Under the pieces are notes generated by a model. It saw only the letters and a program-made list of their open reading frames with translations, had not been told where the DNA came from and searched no databases. Positions 22,880-34,470 of a stretch of DNA of 64,000 nucleotides are shown here, one piece after another. Source of the stretch: Homarus americanus (Eukaryota > Arthropoda > Malacostraca > Decapoda > Nephropidae); the NCBI RefSeq assembly GCF_018991925.1, contig NW_024736071.1, positions 16,759,538 through 16,823,537 of the forward strand, written 5' to 3'. Each line of letters begins with the position of its first letter. The stretch's first letter is position 1. The translations under genes were made by a program, and so were the position numbers.

Positions 22880-23050
22880 CTTGTTCTTGGTGGTGGTGTG
22901 ATGGTGGTAGTGGTGATGGTGGTGGTGTGATGGTGGTAGTGGTGATGGTGGTGGTGATGGGGGGTGGTAGTGATGGTGGTTGTAGTGGTGGGGGTTTGGT
23001 GAGATGATGGTGGGGGTGTTGGTGGTGGTGTGAGTGGTGGAGGTGGTGGG
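22880..23050. repeat. GGTGGT/GATGGT minisatellite
   Basis: GGT-based repeat with a local GGTGGTAGTGGTGATGGT unit. Confidence 0.85.
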
Positions 23051-23303
23051 TGTAGTGATGACGTTACTGTGTACTGACGGCTGCTGACGCTTCTGGGTAC
23101 TCCTGCTGACGAGTACTGGCGGCTGTCAGGTAACTTTCCACTCAAAACTCATTAGTGTACAAGTATTGCCATATATTACAAGTGTACTTAGTTTACCTTA
23201 CTGGTGCATCAACACAGAGCTAGTGACACGTTTATACTGGTGTCAGGGCAGAGTTGAAGTCAAGTTACATTTATTAATTAACTTCTTATAGTTTACTCAC
23301 CTA

Positions 23304-23456
23304 CAGTCACTCAAAAACTATCTATACAAAATTGTATTGAAAAATATGACACAAAGGACGGAGGATTTTGACAACCCTACCGAGACAACAGAAGTCATAG
23401 TGTTCATTGTGGAACTCATCGATCACCCCAAGTACAGATAGTTTTGTGAGTGACTG
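23304..23456. mobile_element. 153-bp TA-flanked MITE, copy 1
   Basis: Terminal inverted repeats CAGTCACTCAAAAACTATCT (left) and AGATAGTTTTGTGAGTGACTG (right, reverse complement with small changes). TA dinucleotides flank each end, as in Tc1/mariner insertions. The interior block GACGGAGGATTTTGACAACC is shared, in reverse orientation, with 53943-54087. No transposase frame. Confidence 0.85.
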
Positions 23457-23790
23457 TACCTCTAGTTTACGTTAAGTTGTTTTGGCAAACTTTTAGTATG
23501 TAATCAATGATGGTTTACAACATCTCGTCTTATTATGAGTCACTCCAGGAAAACATTGTATGGAGAAAAACTTGTTTCTTGCATGTCTAATATTAATTAA
23601 TGTTTGGAGGAGTTAAAGGAAGGGAACGGAATTGTGGGGAACGTCCTGGTGTTAATAATACGTATAGCAATGATGAGCTGGGTGCCAGAGAGCAGTGTGC
23701 CAAGGTCTGTTCCGTCAATATATCAGTTGCTGGTCATTATCCCATACAAATATTTACAGACGCCGCCAAATGCATCATAGAGAGCATAGA
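23457..23790. other. No gene recognised
   Basis: AT-rich sequence between the MITE and a family B repeat. Confidence 0.4.
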
Positions 23791-23902
23791 CTGATACATT
23801 ATTCTTCTCCATACAGTAAATGCTTCGGGTTCACGAGTCTGAATCTCTCGGGGGTTCGTTGTTCAGGAGGAGAGGCGACCAAGAGGACTTTAGTAGTTGA
23901 CT
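23791..23902 (-). repeat. Dispersed repeat family B, copy 3
   Basis: The reverse complement matches copy 1 over ~110 bp. It includes AGTCAACTACTAAAGTCCTC, GAACGAACCCCCGAGAGATT-like sequence and TGAACCCGAAGCATTTACTG. This is the longest, best-preserved copy. Confidence 0.8.
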
Positions 23903-25289
23903 GATCATGGATTTACTACGGTATACAGAGTCTCAGGGGTGTATCATTTTATAGCGATAATTTGTGTTTTATATAACATCAACATCAGATGGATTATGTT
24001 ATTTTTATGAGAGTTTTTCACCTAAGAACCCTTGAGAATCTTAAACCAGGATCAATAGACGTTAAATACGAGACTAATAAAGTGATGATAGTGGTGGTGG
24101 AGGTGGTGGTGGTGGTTGTAGTGGTGGTGGTGGTGATAGTGGTGGTAGTGGTGGCTTGGTCGGGAGTCGCTGTGGTCGGCCGCACTTACCACGGCAACAC
24201 ACCACCATGGGACGACCCGGCCACGACACAGCCAGCGGAGATCAAGAGTAACTTAACCTAACTAGATGGGTTAATGTAGCGACTTAGGGCGTGTCAAGCC
24301 TCGGCACCTGCGTCCTGTTTACTGCTGGGTGGTGTAGGAGCTGTTGGGGTTATGTTTACTCTTATAAAAGTATACAGACACACAGAGTAGACACACACAG
24401 AGATACAGACACACACAGAGATACAGACACACACAGACATACACAGACACACACTGTACACAACCACATGCACATTTTATTACAGGTAAAATTAAACGAT
24501 GTTAAAGTATTTAGTGAACACCAGACCATTTTATTGAGCTGAGAGGCGACCTGTACACAAGGGGTTAACACTCTACATCACCGCTAACGTGTCCTGCTCA
24601 CCAAACTTGTACATAAAACTCGTACATTAATTTTCCAAGAAGAGAGTTAAACCATGGATGAGAATCTTGTAATAATTATTGTAATATTAAAGTAAAAAAG
24701 CCTCGACTTATATTCTGTGTACCACATTTTGTTTTAATATATTCTCTATTACTTGTGGGTTATAAAGTATTACTACATAATTTACTGAAAAAGACAGACC
24801 CTGAGACGGGAATGATGATTGACGATCAGGAGTCAAAATTATATGCGCCGAGGAACTTTTTTTTTTTATGGTCAGAATAACGATAGAAATTCACTCTCTC
24901 TTAAATAAAATTATAGACGTATTTAGTAACGCTAGGAAGTCAAATTTGTTCCAATTACTTACGAGGTGAAAAATTCTTTGAGTTTGCGGCATTATGATAA
25001 AACTTTTGATAATTTGTAAGAAACTTCAACAGGTGTTTAATTATGTTGTATTGGTGAAGTGTGTAGCTTGTACCGGATATAGTTCAGGAGGGTCAGAGGG
25101 AGAGGGAAGAGGAAGAGGAGGGTGAGGAAGAAAGAAGAGGAGGGAGAAGGCAGGACTTTTTTGGAACAATTGAATTTCGCCAATGTCTGAACAAACAAAA
25201 CACAACACACTGTAAATCACTTTAAGCCTTACATTACATTCGTGCTAATTCCTCCCGTCGCCCCACAGCAACACTTGGACGCTTCGGGT
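23903..25289. other. No gene recognised; GGT and CA tracts
   Basis: (GGT)n at about 24093-24152 and ACACAGA-type repeats at 24376-24455. A GAGGA-rich patch lies near 25090-25155. Confidence 0.5.
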
Positions 25290-28200
25290 TTTTATTTTCC
25301 CTGTTTGATGTTCCCTGCAACAGTGAAGGAGCGAGTGCCAATTTCTCCCGCAGGCTCACAAGAACAATACTTTACACACCTCAATTTTTTATTCCTGGAT
25401 CGATCCTTGATGTTCCCTGCAGCAATGGTGTTTGATGTTCCCTGGACGTGTGGTGATCGGTGTTTGATGTTTCCTGCAGCCTCGGTGTTTGATGTTTCTT
25501 GGGCCGTCTGTGTCGGTGTTTGATGTTTCTGGGCGCGCGTCTGTGATCGGGTTTGATGTTCCTGTGGGGTCGGTGATCGGTGTTGATGTTCCTGGACGCG
25601 TCGGTGTCCGTGTTTGATGTTCCCTGGACGTGTCGGTGAATCGGTGTTTGATGTTCCCTGGACGTGTCGGTGTCGGTGTTTGATGTTCCTGGACGCGTCG
25701 GTGTCGGTGTTTGATGTTCCCTGGACGTGCCGGTGATCGGTGTTTGATTTCCTGGACGTGTCGGTGATCGGTGTTTGATGTTCCTGGACGTGTCGGTGAT
25801 CGGTGTTTGATGTTCCCTGGCGCGTGGGGTGATCGGTGTTTGATGTTCCCTGGACGTGTCGGTGATCGGTGTTTGATGTTCCCTGACGCGTCGGTGACCG
25901 GTGTTTGATGTTCCTGGACGTGTCGGTGATCGGTGTTTGATGTTCCCTGGACGTGTCGGTGTTCGGTGTTTGATGTTCCTGGACGCGTCGGTGATCGGTG
26001 TTTGATGTTCCTGGACGTGTCTGTGATCGGTGTTTGATGTTCCCTGGACGTGTCGGTGAATCGGTGTTTGATGTTCCCTGGACCTGTCGGTGATCGGTTT
26101 GATGTTCCCTGGACGTGTCGGTGAATCGGTGTTTGATGTTCCCTGGACGTGTCGGTGATCGGTGTTGATGTTCCCTGGACGTGTCGGTGAATCGGTGTTT
26201 GATGTTCCCTGGACGTGTCAGTGATTGGTGTTTGATGTTCCCTGGACGTGTCTGTGATCGGTGTTTGATGTTCCCTGGACGTGTCGGTTATCGGTGTTTG
26301 ATGTTCCCTGGACGTGTCAGTGATCGGTGTTTGATGTTCCTGGACGTGTCGGTGTCGGTGTTTGATGTTCCTGGACGTCCGGTGAATCGGTGTTTGATGT
26401 TCCCTGGACGTGTCGGTGATCGGTGTTTGATGTTCCCTGGCGTGTCCGTGATCGGTGTTTGATGTTCCATGGGCCGTCGGTGATCGGTGTTGATGTTCCC
26501 TGGCGTGTCGGTGAATGGTGTTTGATATTCCTGGACGCGTCGGTGATGGTGTTGATGTTCCCTGGACGTGTGGTGATCGGTGTTTGATGTTCCTGGTCGG
26601 TTGTCGGTGTTTGATGTTCCCTGGACGGCGTCGGTTGATCGGTGTTTGATGTTCCTGGACGTGTCGGTGATCCGTGTTTGATGTTCCTGGACGTGTCGGT
26701 GATCGGTGTTTGATGTTCCCTGGACGTGTCGGTGATCGGTGTTTGATGTTCCCTGGACGTGTCGGTGATCGGTGTTTGATGTTCCCTGGACGTGTCGGTG
26801 ATCGGTGTTTGATGTTCCCTGGACGTGTGCAGTGATTGGTGTTTGATGTTCCCTGGACGTGTCGGTGTCGATTGTTTGATGTTCCCTGGACGTGTCGGTG
26901 AATCGGTGTTTGATATTCCCTGGACGTGTCGTGATCGGTGTTTGATGTTCCTGGACGTGTCGGTGATCGGTGTTTGATGTTCCCTGGACGTGTCAGTGAT
27001 TGGTGTTTGATGTTCCCTGGGCGTGTCAGTGATCGGTGTTTGATGTTCCCTGGACGTGTCGGTGAATCGGTGTTTGATGTTCCTGGGCGTCAGTGATCGT
27101 GTTTGATGTTCCTGGGCGGCGTCAGTGATGGTGTTTGATGTTCCCTGGGCCGGGTGATCCGTGTTTGATGTTCCCTGGACGCGTCAGTGATTGGTGTTTG
27201 ATGTTCCCTGGACGCGTCGGTGATCCGTGTTTGATGTTCCTGGGCGCGTCGGTGATCGGTGTTTGATGTTCCTGGCGTGTGTCGGTGTTTGATGTTCCTG
27301 GCGTGTCGGTGATTGTGTTTGATGTTCCTGGCGTGTCGGTGATCGGTGTTTGATGTTCCCTGGACGTGTCAGTGATCGGTGTTTGATGTTCCCTGGCGTG
27401 TGGTGATCGGTGTTTGATGTTCCTGGGCGTGTGGTGATCGGTGTTTGATGTTCCTGGACGCGTCAGTGATCGGTGTTTGATGTTCCCTGGACGTGTCGGT
27501 GATTGGTGTTTGATGTTCCTGGCGCGTCGGTGATCCGTGTTGATGTTCCCTGGACGGCGTCTGTGATCGGTGTTTGATATTCCTGGGCAGCGCAGTGATC
27601 GGTGTTTGATTTCTGGCTGTGTTGTGTCTGGCGTGTCGGTGATCGGTGTTTGATGTTCCTGGCGTGTGGTGATTGGTGTTTGATGTTCCCTGGGCGTGTA
27701 GGTGATCGGTGTTTGATGTTCCCTGGACGTGTCAGTGTTCGGTGTTTGATGTTCCCTGGACGTCGTGTCGGTGTTGATGTTCCTGGACGTGTCGGTGTCG
27801 GTGTTTGATGTTCCTGGACGCGTCAGTGATCGGTGTTTGATGTTCCCTGGCGTGTCGGTGATCGGTGTTTGATGTTCCCTGGACGTTAGTAATCGGTGTT
27901 TGATGTTCCTGATGTCGGTGTCCGGTGTTTGATGTTCCCTGGACGTGTCAGTGATCTGTGTTTGATGTTCCTGGACGTGTCAGTGATCGGTGTTTGATGT
28001 TCCCTGGACGTGTCGGTGATCGGTGTTTGATGTTCCCTGGACGTGTCTGTGATTGGTGTTTGATGTTCCCTGGACGTGTCTGTGATCGGTGTTTGATGTT
28101 CCCTGGACGTGTCGGTGTCGGTGTTTGATGTTCCCTGGACGTGTCGGTGTCGGTGTTTGATGTTCCCTGGACGTGTCGGTGATCGTTGTTTGATGTTCCC

Positions 28201-28445
28201 TGGACGTGTCAGTGATCGGTGTTTGATGTTCCCTGGACGTGTCAGTGATCGGTGTTTGATGTTCCCTGGACGTGTCCGTGATTGGTGTTTGATGTTCCCT
28301 GGGCCGTGGTGTCGGTGTTTGATGTTCCTGGACTGTCGGTGATGGTGTTTGATGTTCCTGGACGCGTCGGTGATCGGTGTTTGATGTTCCTGAGACGTGC
28401 CGGTGATCGGTGTTTGATGTTCCCTGGACGTGTCTGTGATCTGTG
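25290..28445. repeat. 3.1-kb minisatellite, 33-bp unit
   Basis: Roughly 90-95 copies of a unit containing GTGTTTGATGTTCCCTGGAC followed by GTGTCGGTGATCG. Many units lose 1-3 bases (CCCTGG to CCTGG, GATCG to G). When all 33 bases are kept the unit is 11 codons, so frames stay open on both strands for stretches (about 26181-26462, 27886-28486). The indels break these frames repeatedly, so I do not call a gene. Identity is highest at about 26700-26900 and 28000-28300. Confidence 0.97.
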
Positions 28446-28639
28446 AGGCAGCCACCAGCACGCACCGTCAAGTTATATAAGTTCATAAAGGTTTACACGC
28501 GGCTATAAATTACACGAGCATGAGCTGTGAACGGAAGCAGAAGACGACGACACATGACTTACGACAACGACGCCTGACGATGTCGCTCCCTCCCTCCCTC
28601 CCAACGCTAGTCAAATTAGTGTTGTCTATCCTACTAGCC
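28446..28639. other. No gene recognised
   Basis: Short unique sequence between two arrays. Confidence 0.4.
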
Positions 28640-28805
28640 CTCGCCCCTTGCCCTGCCTCTCCTCGTCCCCGACTCGCCTCGTCGCGTCACGTCCTCGCCT
28701 TGCCTCGCCCTCGCCTCACCCTCGCCTCGCCCTCGCCTCGCCCTCGCCTCACCCTCGTCTCGCCCTCGCCTCGCCCTCGCCTCGCCCTCGCCTCGCCCTC
28801 GCGCC
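28640..28805. repeat. CTCGCCTCGCC repeat
   Basis: GC-rich tandem copies of CTCGCCTCGCCCT (11-12 bp). Confidence 0.9.
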
Positions 28806-29050
28806 ACCTTGCTGACGACTGTCCCACGCACAGTACTGTCAGGCTGGTGGTGGCCATCTTGTGAAGGTGGTCACTTATTTCGTGAGGGTGATGGCCTTAT
28901 TTTTAGGATGGTGGCCATGTTGTAAGATAGTGGCCATGTGTGAAGATGATTATGTGGTAATATAATGGCTTGAGTACACACGTCCCAGACACACACACAG
29001 TGAGTATATAATCAGAGAAGGTATATATAAGAACCTCTTATTGTAGAGAC
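28806..29050. other. Decayed GGTGGCCAT repeats
   Basis: 28845-28945 has four loose copies of ATGGTGGCCATCTTGT. No gene recognised. Confidence 0.5.
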
Positions 29051-29692
29051 CAAGGGGGAGAGGCTGATGGGAAGAAGTGAGACAGTGAGGAGGAGAGGGA
29101 AAGAGGGAGAGAGGGAGAAGAGGGGAAGGAGGAGGACGGTCAGAGTGAGAGGGAAGAGGAGGAGGAGGAGGAGGAAGAGGGTCAGAGTGAGGGTGATGAG
29201 AGGAGGAGGAGGAGATGGGGGGTGATGGTGAGGAGGAGGGGGAGAGGGTCGAGGAGGGTGATGATGAGGAGGAGGGGAGGGGGAAGAGGGTCAGAGGAAA
29301 GGGAAGAGGAGGAGGAGGAGGAAGAGGGTCAGAGTGAGGGTGATGATGAGGAGGGGGGGAGGGGGGGGGAGGGGGCAGAGTGAGGGTGATGATGAGGAGG
29401 AGGGAGGAGGGAAGAGGGTCAGAGTGAGGGTGATGATGAGGAGGAGGGAGGAGGAGGAGGAAGAGGGTCAGAGTGAGGGTGATGATGAGGAGGAGGAGGG
29501 GGGGGGGGGTGAGGAGGAGGAGGAGGGGAGGGGTCGAGGAGGTGATGATGAGGAGGAGGGAGAGGGAAGAGGGTCAGAGTGAAAGGGGGAGGGAGGAGGA
29601 GGAGGGAAGAGGTCAGGAGGGGGTGATGACGAGGAGGAGGAGGGAAGAGGGTCAGAGTGAGGGTGATGAGGAGGAGGAGGAGGGAGCAGGAC
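29051..29692. repeat. GGA-rich minisatellite
   Basis: Purine-only plus strand with a recurring GGGTCAGAGTGAGGGTGATG plus (GAGGAG)n unit. It gives Arg/Glu/Gly frames on plus and Pro/Leu/His frames on minus; none is a gene. Confidence 0.95.
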
Positions 29693-30129
29693 CTGTCAGC
29701 AGCTCGTGTAACAACAAGTCCTCCTGCCCCAGCATCCGACACTGCCAGTGATACCTGCCTGTCACGCAGGTCCTGCGGGCCCCTGTGTGTGTGTTATTTG
29801 TCTCACTTGTCTACCAGCTTCTAAGCCTTACCTGTGTGTGTCTGTCACTTGTGTATCTCAGCTTTGCCTCAGTGTGGGTGTGCTAGGGGATGTGCAGGAG
29901 TGTACAGTATGTTTGGAGGGGTGACTGGGGAGGGATGTGTGATAGAGGGCGGTGTTTGTGTGAGGGGAAAGGGGAGAGTGTGTAAGGGGAAGGGGTGGGT
30001 GTGAGGTTAGGTTAGGTTAAGTTAGGTCAGCTGTTAGGAGGTTGCATAGCCAGGTAAGGTCTTGCAGCTCACATGAACGACTGACATTTCAAAATGATGA
30101 TTCATATAGGACTGTGGAAGGAAAGAATT

Positions 30130-30183
<54 letters not shown>

Positions 30184-31452
30184 ATATGGTCAAACCTGAA
30201 GTCAAATCAAGCTGCACTTTATCACTCGTGTCCACCAAAACACACACACATATTCCAGAGACACATTACCAAAAAAACACACAAAAACTGGAGGAGATTT
30301 AGAGATGGCTTGGAGGAGTGCCGTGCCCTGGAGGAACCGGTCGTCACTTGATCTCCCCGTCACCCGACTGGAGGAGTAGGAGGAGGAGTAGGAGGCGGCA
30401 GAGGCAGAGATCTCCATCAGCGAAGAGAACTTTATGCATCTCTCCCGCGAGTAAACAAACACTGGGCCAGTCGACACCAGCGTGTGTGTACACTCACGGC
30501 CACCACAACTTTTGTTTCCGGGACCAGCCAGCCTTGTTGTTATTGTCCACTGTATCTGTATTTTTCTGGCTAAATAAACCATTTCAGTATCAAGGGTGAG
30601 GCAAGAGTCACTGATGAACACATCCCTGGGGTTCCTTACACACGCACTAACATATCAATTGACCATCTTCACAGCCTTACCTATTTATATCTCTTCTTGA
30701 CCGCAGAAATATGACTAACTTACTGTGTAGTTAATGCCTTGTACAGTATATAATGTTAACTTTAGAGGTGCATTTAAAGATCTTATATTCCTTGAAGTCG
30801 ACGAGGCCGTTTGGGTGATTAGACAACTGCATTAGTCTGATCTTTCACTTTATTTATTTTGTGTTAAAAAGAATAATACATCAATATTGTTGCCTTCCTT
30901 AGTAATATAATATTTACCCATGAGTGTAAACATTATCTGCTGCTTCAGTCATATCATAAAGTTGTCCCGGTTGTCTCCTCTTGCGCAGTCCATCAGTCTT
31001 TTATTCTTTCTTTATGTAAACATCACCTCAGTATCTCTCGGCCACGTCATCACTGGAATCGCTCTCCAATCCGGTATCAGGGCTGGTCTTTTTTATCAGC
31101 CGGCCAACAACGCTTGTTCTAATATTACTCAACACAATGCTGGGTGGTGATGTTACTCAGTCTAGTGATATCCTGCACCACTCTATTTTTTAACCTTAAG
31201 TCATTTTTTTTAAAGGTTTTACAGTCAAGTTTTACAAGTTAATATAAGTTCATTTGTCTTTTTATCGTTATTATTTTATTTTGTCGTTATCTTTCTTGGT
31301 TTATTATCGTTGTTATTATTAGAGCATTAGATTTAGTCACGTCTAACAATGTGTTCCAATCAGGCCTAAGTGACTCCAAGTGTACTGTAAGATAATCTAA
31401 TGATTTTGGTGCGTGTGTGTAATAAAAATAAATATAAAAACATAAATAATAA
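29693..31452. other. No gene recognised; TTAGG and CA tracts
   Basis: A short TTAGG tract at 30003-30028 and (CA)n at 30134-30183. No protein family was recognised in either direction. Confidence 0.5.
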
Positions 31453-31675
31453 ATAAGAATAATAATTAACGGTTTATTGAAAGACCATGGCAGCCAGAAG
31501 GCTGAAAATTTACAGTTGCATAATTGGGGAATGGGTCTTTTGATTGACAAATAATATACAAGTAACATATGTGATACAAATATGATATATAACAACAAGG
31601 TGGAGAGAAGGTCATACTACAGGGCATTTCAACATTGTGACTGCAAGATTGAATGGGAGTGAATACACTGGTTTA
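31453..31675 (-). mobile_element. LINE 3' untranslated region, copy 1 (third family)
   Basis: This follows directly on the LINE frame at 31676-31891. It ends on the minus strand with TTCAATAAACCGTTAATTAT, which carries an AATAAA signal. The same terminus recurs at 31924-31980. Confidence 0.7.
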
Positions 31676-31891
31676 TTACAAGTTATTGATAATTTTTACA
31701 ATGGTTGGGACTTGGCTGTTCGTATAGCGATCAGTACGTGCTCGTATGGGCTGGATGTGGTTGTGGTGTCGAACAGTAATTTGCGGAAGAGGGATCTCGG
31801 GTGGTAGTAGGAGCCGGGGTGGAAGATGGTGCAGAAGCTTCTCGCCAAATTTGCAGATGAGGTCGTGGCGATGATCAGAGAGCCGAGAGGG
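31676..31891 (-). pseudogene. LINE ORF C-terminal end (third family)
   Basis: The minus-strand frame of 71 codons starts after a TGA at 31894-31892. It reads PSRLSDHRHDLICKFGEKLL, then LPPRLLLPPEIPLPQ and PIRARTDRYTNSQVPTIVKI before INNL and TAA. A final R-x-ARTDRY-NS-VP...IN is a frequent LINE polyprotein ending. Only the extreme C-terminus remains, and the 5' side is truncated near a second copy's 3' end (31924). Confidence 0.65.
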
Positions 31892-31920
31892 TCAGTGTGT
31901 TGAGCGTTTCTTGATATAAA

Positions 31921-32000
31921 TATATAATAATAATTAACGGTTTATTGAAAAAATTCTGCTGCCCGAAGGCTGAAAATATCATTGGACATAAATGACTTAT
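31921..32000 (-). mobile_element. LINE 3' end, copy 2 (third family)
   Basis: AATAATTAACGGTTTATTGA followed by a CCGAAGGCTGAAAAT block repeats the terminus at 31453-31515, ~470 bp away in the same orientation. It is probably a second, severely truncated insertion. Confidence 0.65.
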
Positions 32001-32094
32001 TACATACATTGGTGGTAACAAAAGCTTTCATTAGAAAGGTAAAGGAACATACAGTGAACATACAGATTAATGTAGGTGTTGAACAGCAAACTCG

Positions 32095-32345
32095 TGGTGT
32101 AATACTCCCTCCCAGATGGTGTTAGGAGGAACTCACGTGGTGTGGTAGTTCCCTCAGATGGTGTTATGAGGGACCTGGCGTGGTGTATTAATTCCCTCGC
32201 AGATGGTGTTATGAGGGGCCTCACGTGGTGTAGTAATTCCCATCAGATGGTGTTATGAGGGACCTCACGTGGTGTAGTAATTCCCCATCAGATGGTGTTA
32301 TGAGGGACCTCGTGGTGTAGTAATTACCTCACAGATGGTGTTATA
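32095..32345. repeat. Minisatellite, ~42-45-bp unit
   Basis: About six copies of CAGATGGTGTTATGAGGGAC plus CTCACGTGGTGTAGTAATTC. Confidence 0.9.
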
Positions 32346-32634
32346 TGAGTGAGGTTTGGTCCCAGCCTTCCTATCGTAGACGGATCACATCACTGGTTGT
32401 TGTTGGGTCTCACGGGCCGTTATCACTGGGTACCTGGGACCTCACTGTGTGAAGGTTAACTTGGGTACGACTGTTACTGTTGAGTTGTTCTCACTGACAT
32501 AAGCACTGTTCACCTCTGTTTAACACTGGTTCCGTTCTTTCCCTAAATTAAATTGTAACTTCTGGCGAGAACTTGTTGATATTCCGGTGGGGAGGAGGGT
32601 TCAGGGGAGGGTTGGTATGGGCCAACAACAGTTG
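32346..32634. other. No gene recognised
   Basis: Unique-looking sequence. Confidence 0.4.
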
Positions 32635-32664
32635 ACCTGGCTGCTCCTCTCGGAGCAGCCAGGT
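32635..32664. other. 13-bp perfect hairpin
   Basis: ACCTGGCTGCTCC and GGAGCAGCCAGGT pair exactly around a 4-nt loop TCTC. The stem is GC-rich. Function unknown. Confidence 0.85.
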
Positions 32665-32835
32665 ACGTCTTGACCCTTCGGTGGTCAGGATATGTGTGTG
32701 TGTGTGTGTGTGTGTGAGTGCTCCCGTACATATCAGATTATCATAAAAATACCTTTACTATAAATCATTAGAGAACGATTTTCATAAGTCTTTGAAGATG
32801 AGAGCTAAAATGACTACTTTGCCACAGAAAGATCC

Positions 32836-32886
32836 GAGTTAGGTTAGGTTAGGTTAAGTCAGGTTAATTTAGGTTAGGTTAGATTA
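32836..32886 (+). repeat. Interstitial TTAGG tract
   Basis: (GGTTA)n with a few TTAAGTCA/ATTTA interruptions. Confidence 0.9.
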
Positions 32887-33343
32887 GTCGTTAAGAACAA
32901 AAATAACAAGTCCTATACTATAATCTAATTACCATCACACTGTCATACGTCCTGACAGCCTTGTGATGTGAGTTCAACAGTTTGCTTCACTGCCGGAGGA
33001 AGATAATGCCTACAGTAGAGTGGTTTATTAATTACGCGCAAAGTCCAATCGCCATAACAAAACCCGACACTTATCTTTTATACCAATGTAGTATTTCATA
33101 GCGTAAGAAAATTTCAACAGAACTTTAGAATTTTTTTTTCGATGACTACAACAGAGCTGTATGGGAGTGATGTTATCTCTGTACTACAACCTGCCTCGTG
33201 TACACTGGGAGACATAAACAGTTATTATCTTATTAAGTGGCGGGAGAAAAACTAAGACAGGTTATACCGAGAAATAAGATATGGGTCGATCTCTTCAGGG
33301 ACGACAGCTTCCGTTACCTCTCCTCCGCTCCGTCGTGGTGGCC
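32887..33343. other. No gene recognised
   Basis: AT-rich sequence with no feature identified. Confidence 0.4.
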
Positions 33344-33785
33344 GACAGCTCTCACGTCACCATCACCCGACAGCTCTGACGTCACCTTCACCCGACAGTT
33401 CCGACGTCACCAATCACCCGACACCTCTCACGTCACTAATCACCCGACAGTTCTGACGTCACCAATCACCCGACAGCTCTGACGTCACCATCACCCGACA
33501 GCTCTGGCGTCACCTTCACCCGATAGTTCTGACGTCACCAATCACCCGACACCTCTCACGTCACCTTCACCCGACAGTTCTGACGTCACCAATCACCCGA
33601 CAGTTGTGACGTCACCAATCACCGACAGTTCTGACGTCACCAATCACCCGACAGCTCTGACGTCACCATCACCAGACAGCTCTGGCGTCACCTTCACCCG
33701 ATAGTTCTGACGTCACCAATCACCCGACAGTTCTGACGTCACCAATCACCCGACAGCTCTGACGTCACCATCACCTGACAGCTCA
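33344..33785. repeat. Minisatellite, 25-26-bp unit, carrying CRE palindromes
   Basis: About 17 copies of CACCCGACAGTTCTGACGTC plus ACCAAT. By eye 11 copies contain the perfect octamer TGACGTCA (the cAMP-response element consensus bound by CREB/ATF factors). The others have CGACGTCA, TCACGTCA or TGGCGTCA. Confidence 0.9.
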
Positions 33786-34470
33786 ACACACAACACAACA
33801 CAACATACAAAACACTACGTTACACTACACTCTACACTACACGCTACACTACACTACACCACGCTACGTTACACTACACCACGCTACACTACACTACCAC
33901 GCTACACTACACTACACCACGCTACACTACACTACACCACGCTACTACACTACACCACGCTACTACACTACACCACGCTACGTTACACTACACCACGCTA
34001 CGTTACACTACACCACGCTACACTACACTACACCACGCTACACTACACTACACCACGCTACACTACACTACACTACACCACGCTACACTACACTACCCCA
34101 CACCACACTACACTACCACTACACTACACTACACCACGCTACACTACATTACACTACACACTACACTACACTACATTACACTACACTACACTACACTACA
34201 CTACACTATACCACGCTACACTACATTACACTACACTACACTATACTACACTACACTACACCACGCCACATTACACTACACCACACTACACTGCACTACC
34301 ACAATACACTACACCACACCACGCTACACTACACTACACTACACACGCCACATTACACTACACCACACTACACTGCACTGCACCACGCTACAACCACACT
34401 ACCACCACTTTACTACACTACTACACCACGCCACATTACACTACACCACACCACGCCACACTACACTACA
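33786..34470. repeat. CACTA pentanucleotide array
   Basis: About 690 bp of ACACT/CACTA repeats with recurrent ACCACGCT interruptions, giving a higher-order ~20-bp pattern. Confidence 0.95.

Noticed and set aside
25290..28445. CRISPR-like array
   Set aside because: Units are contiguous with no unique spacers, there are no cas genes, and the DNA is eukaryotic. It is a minisatellite.
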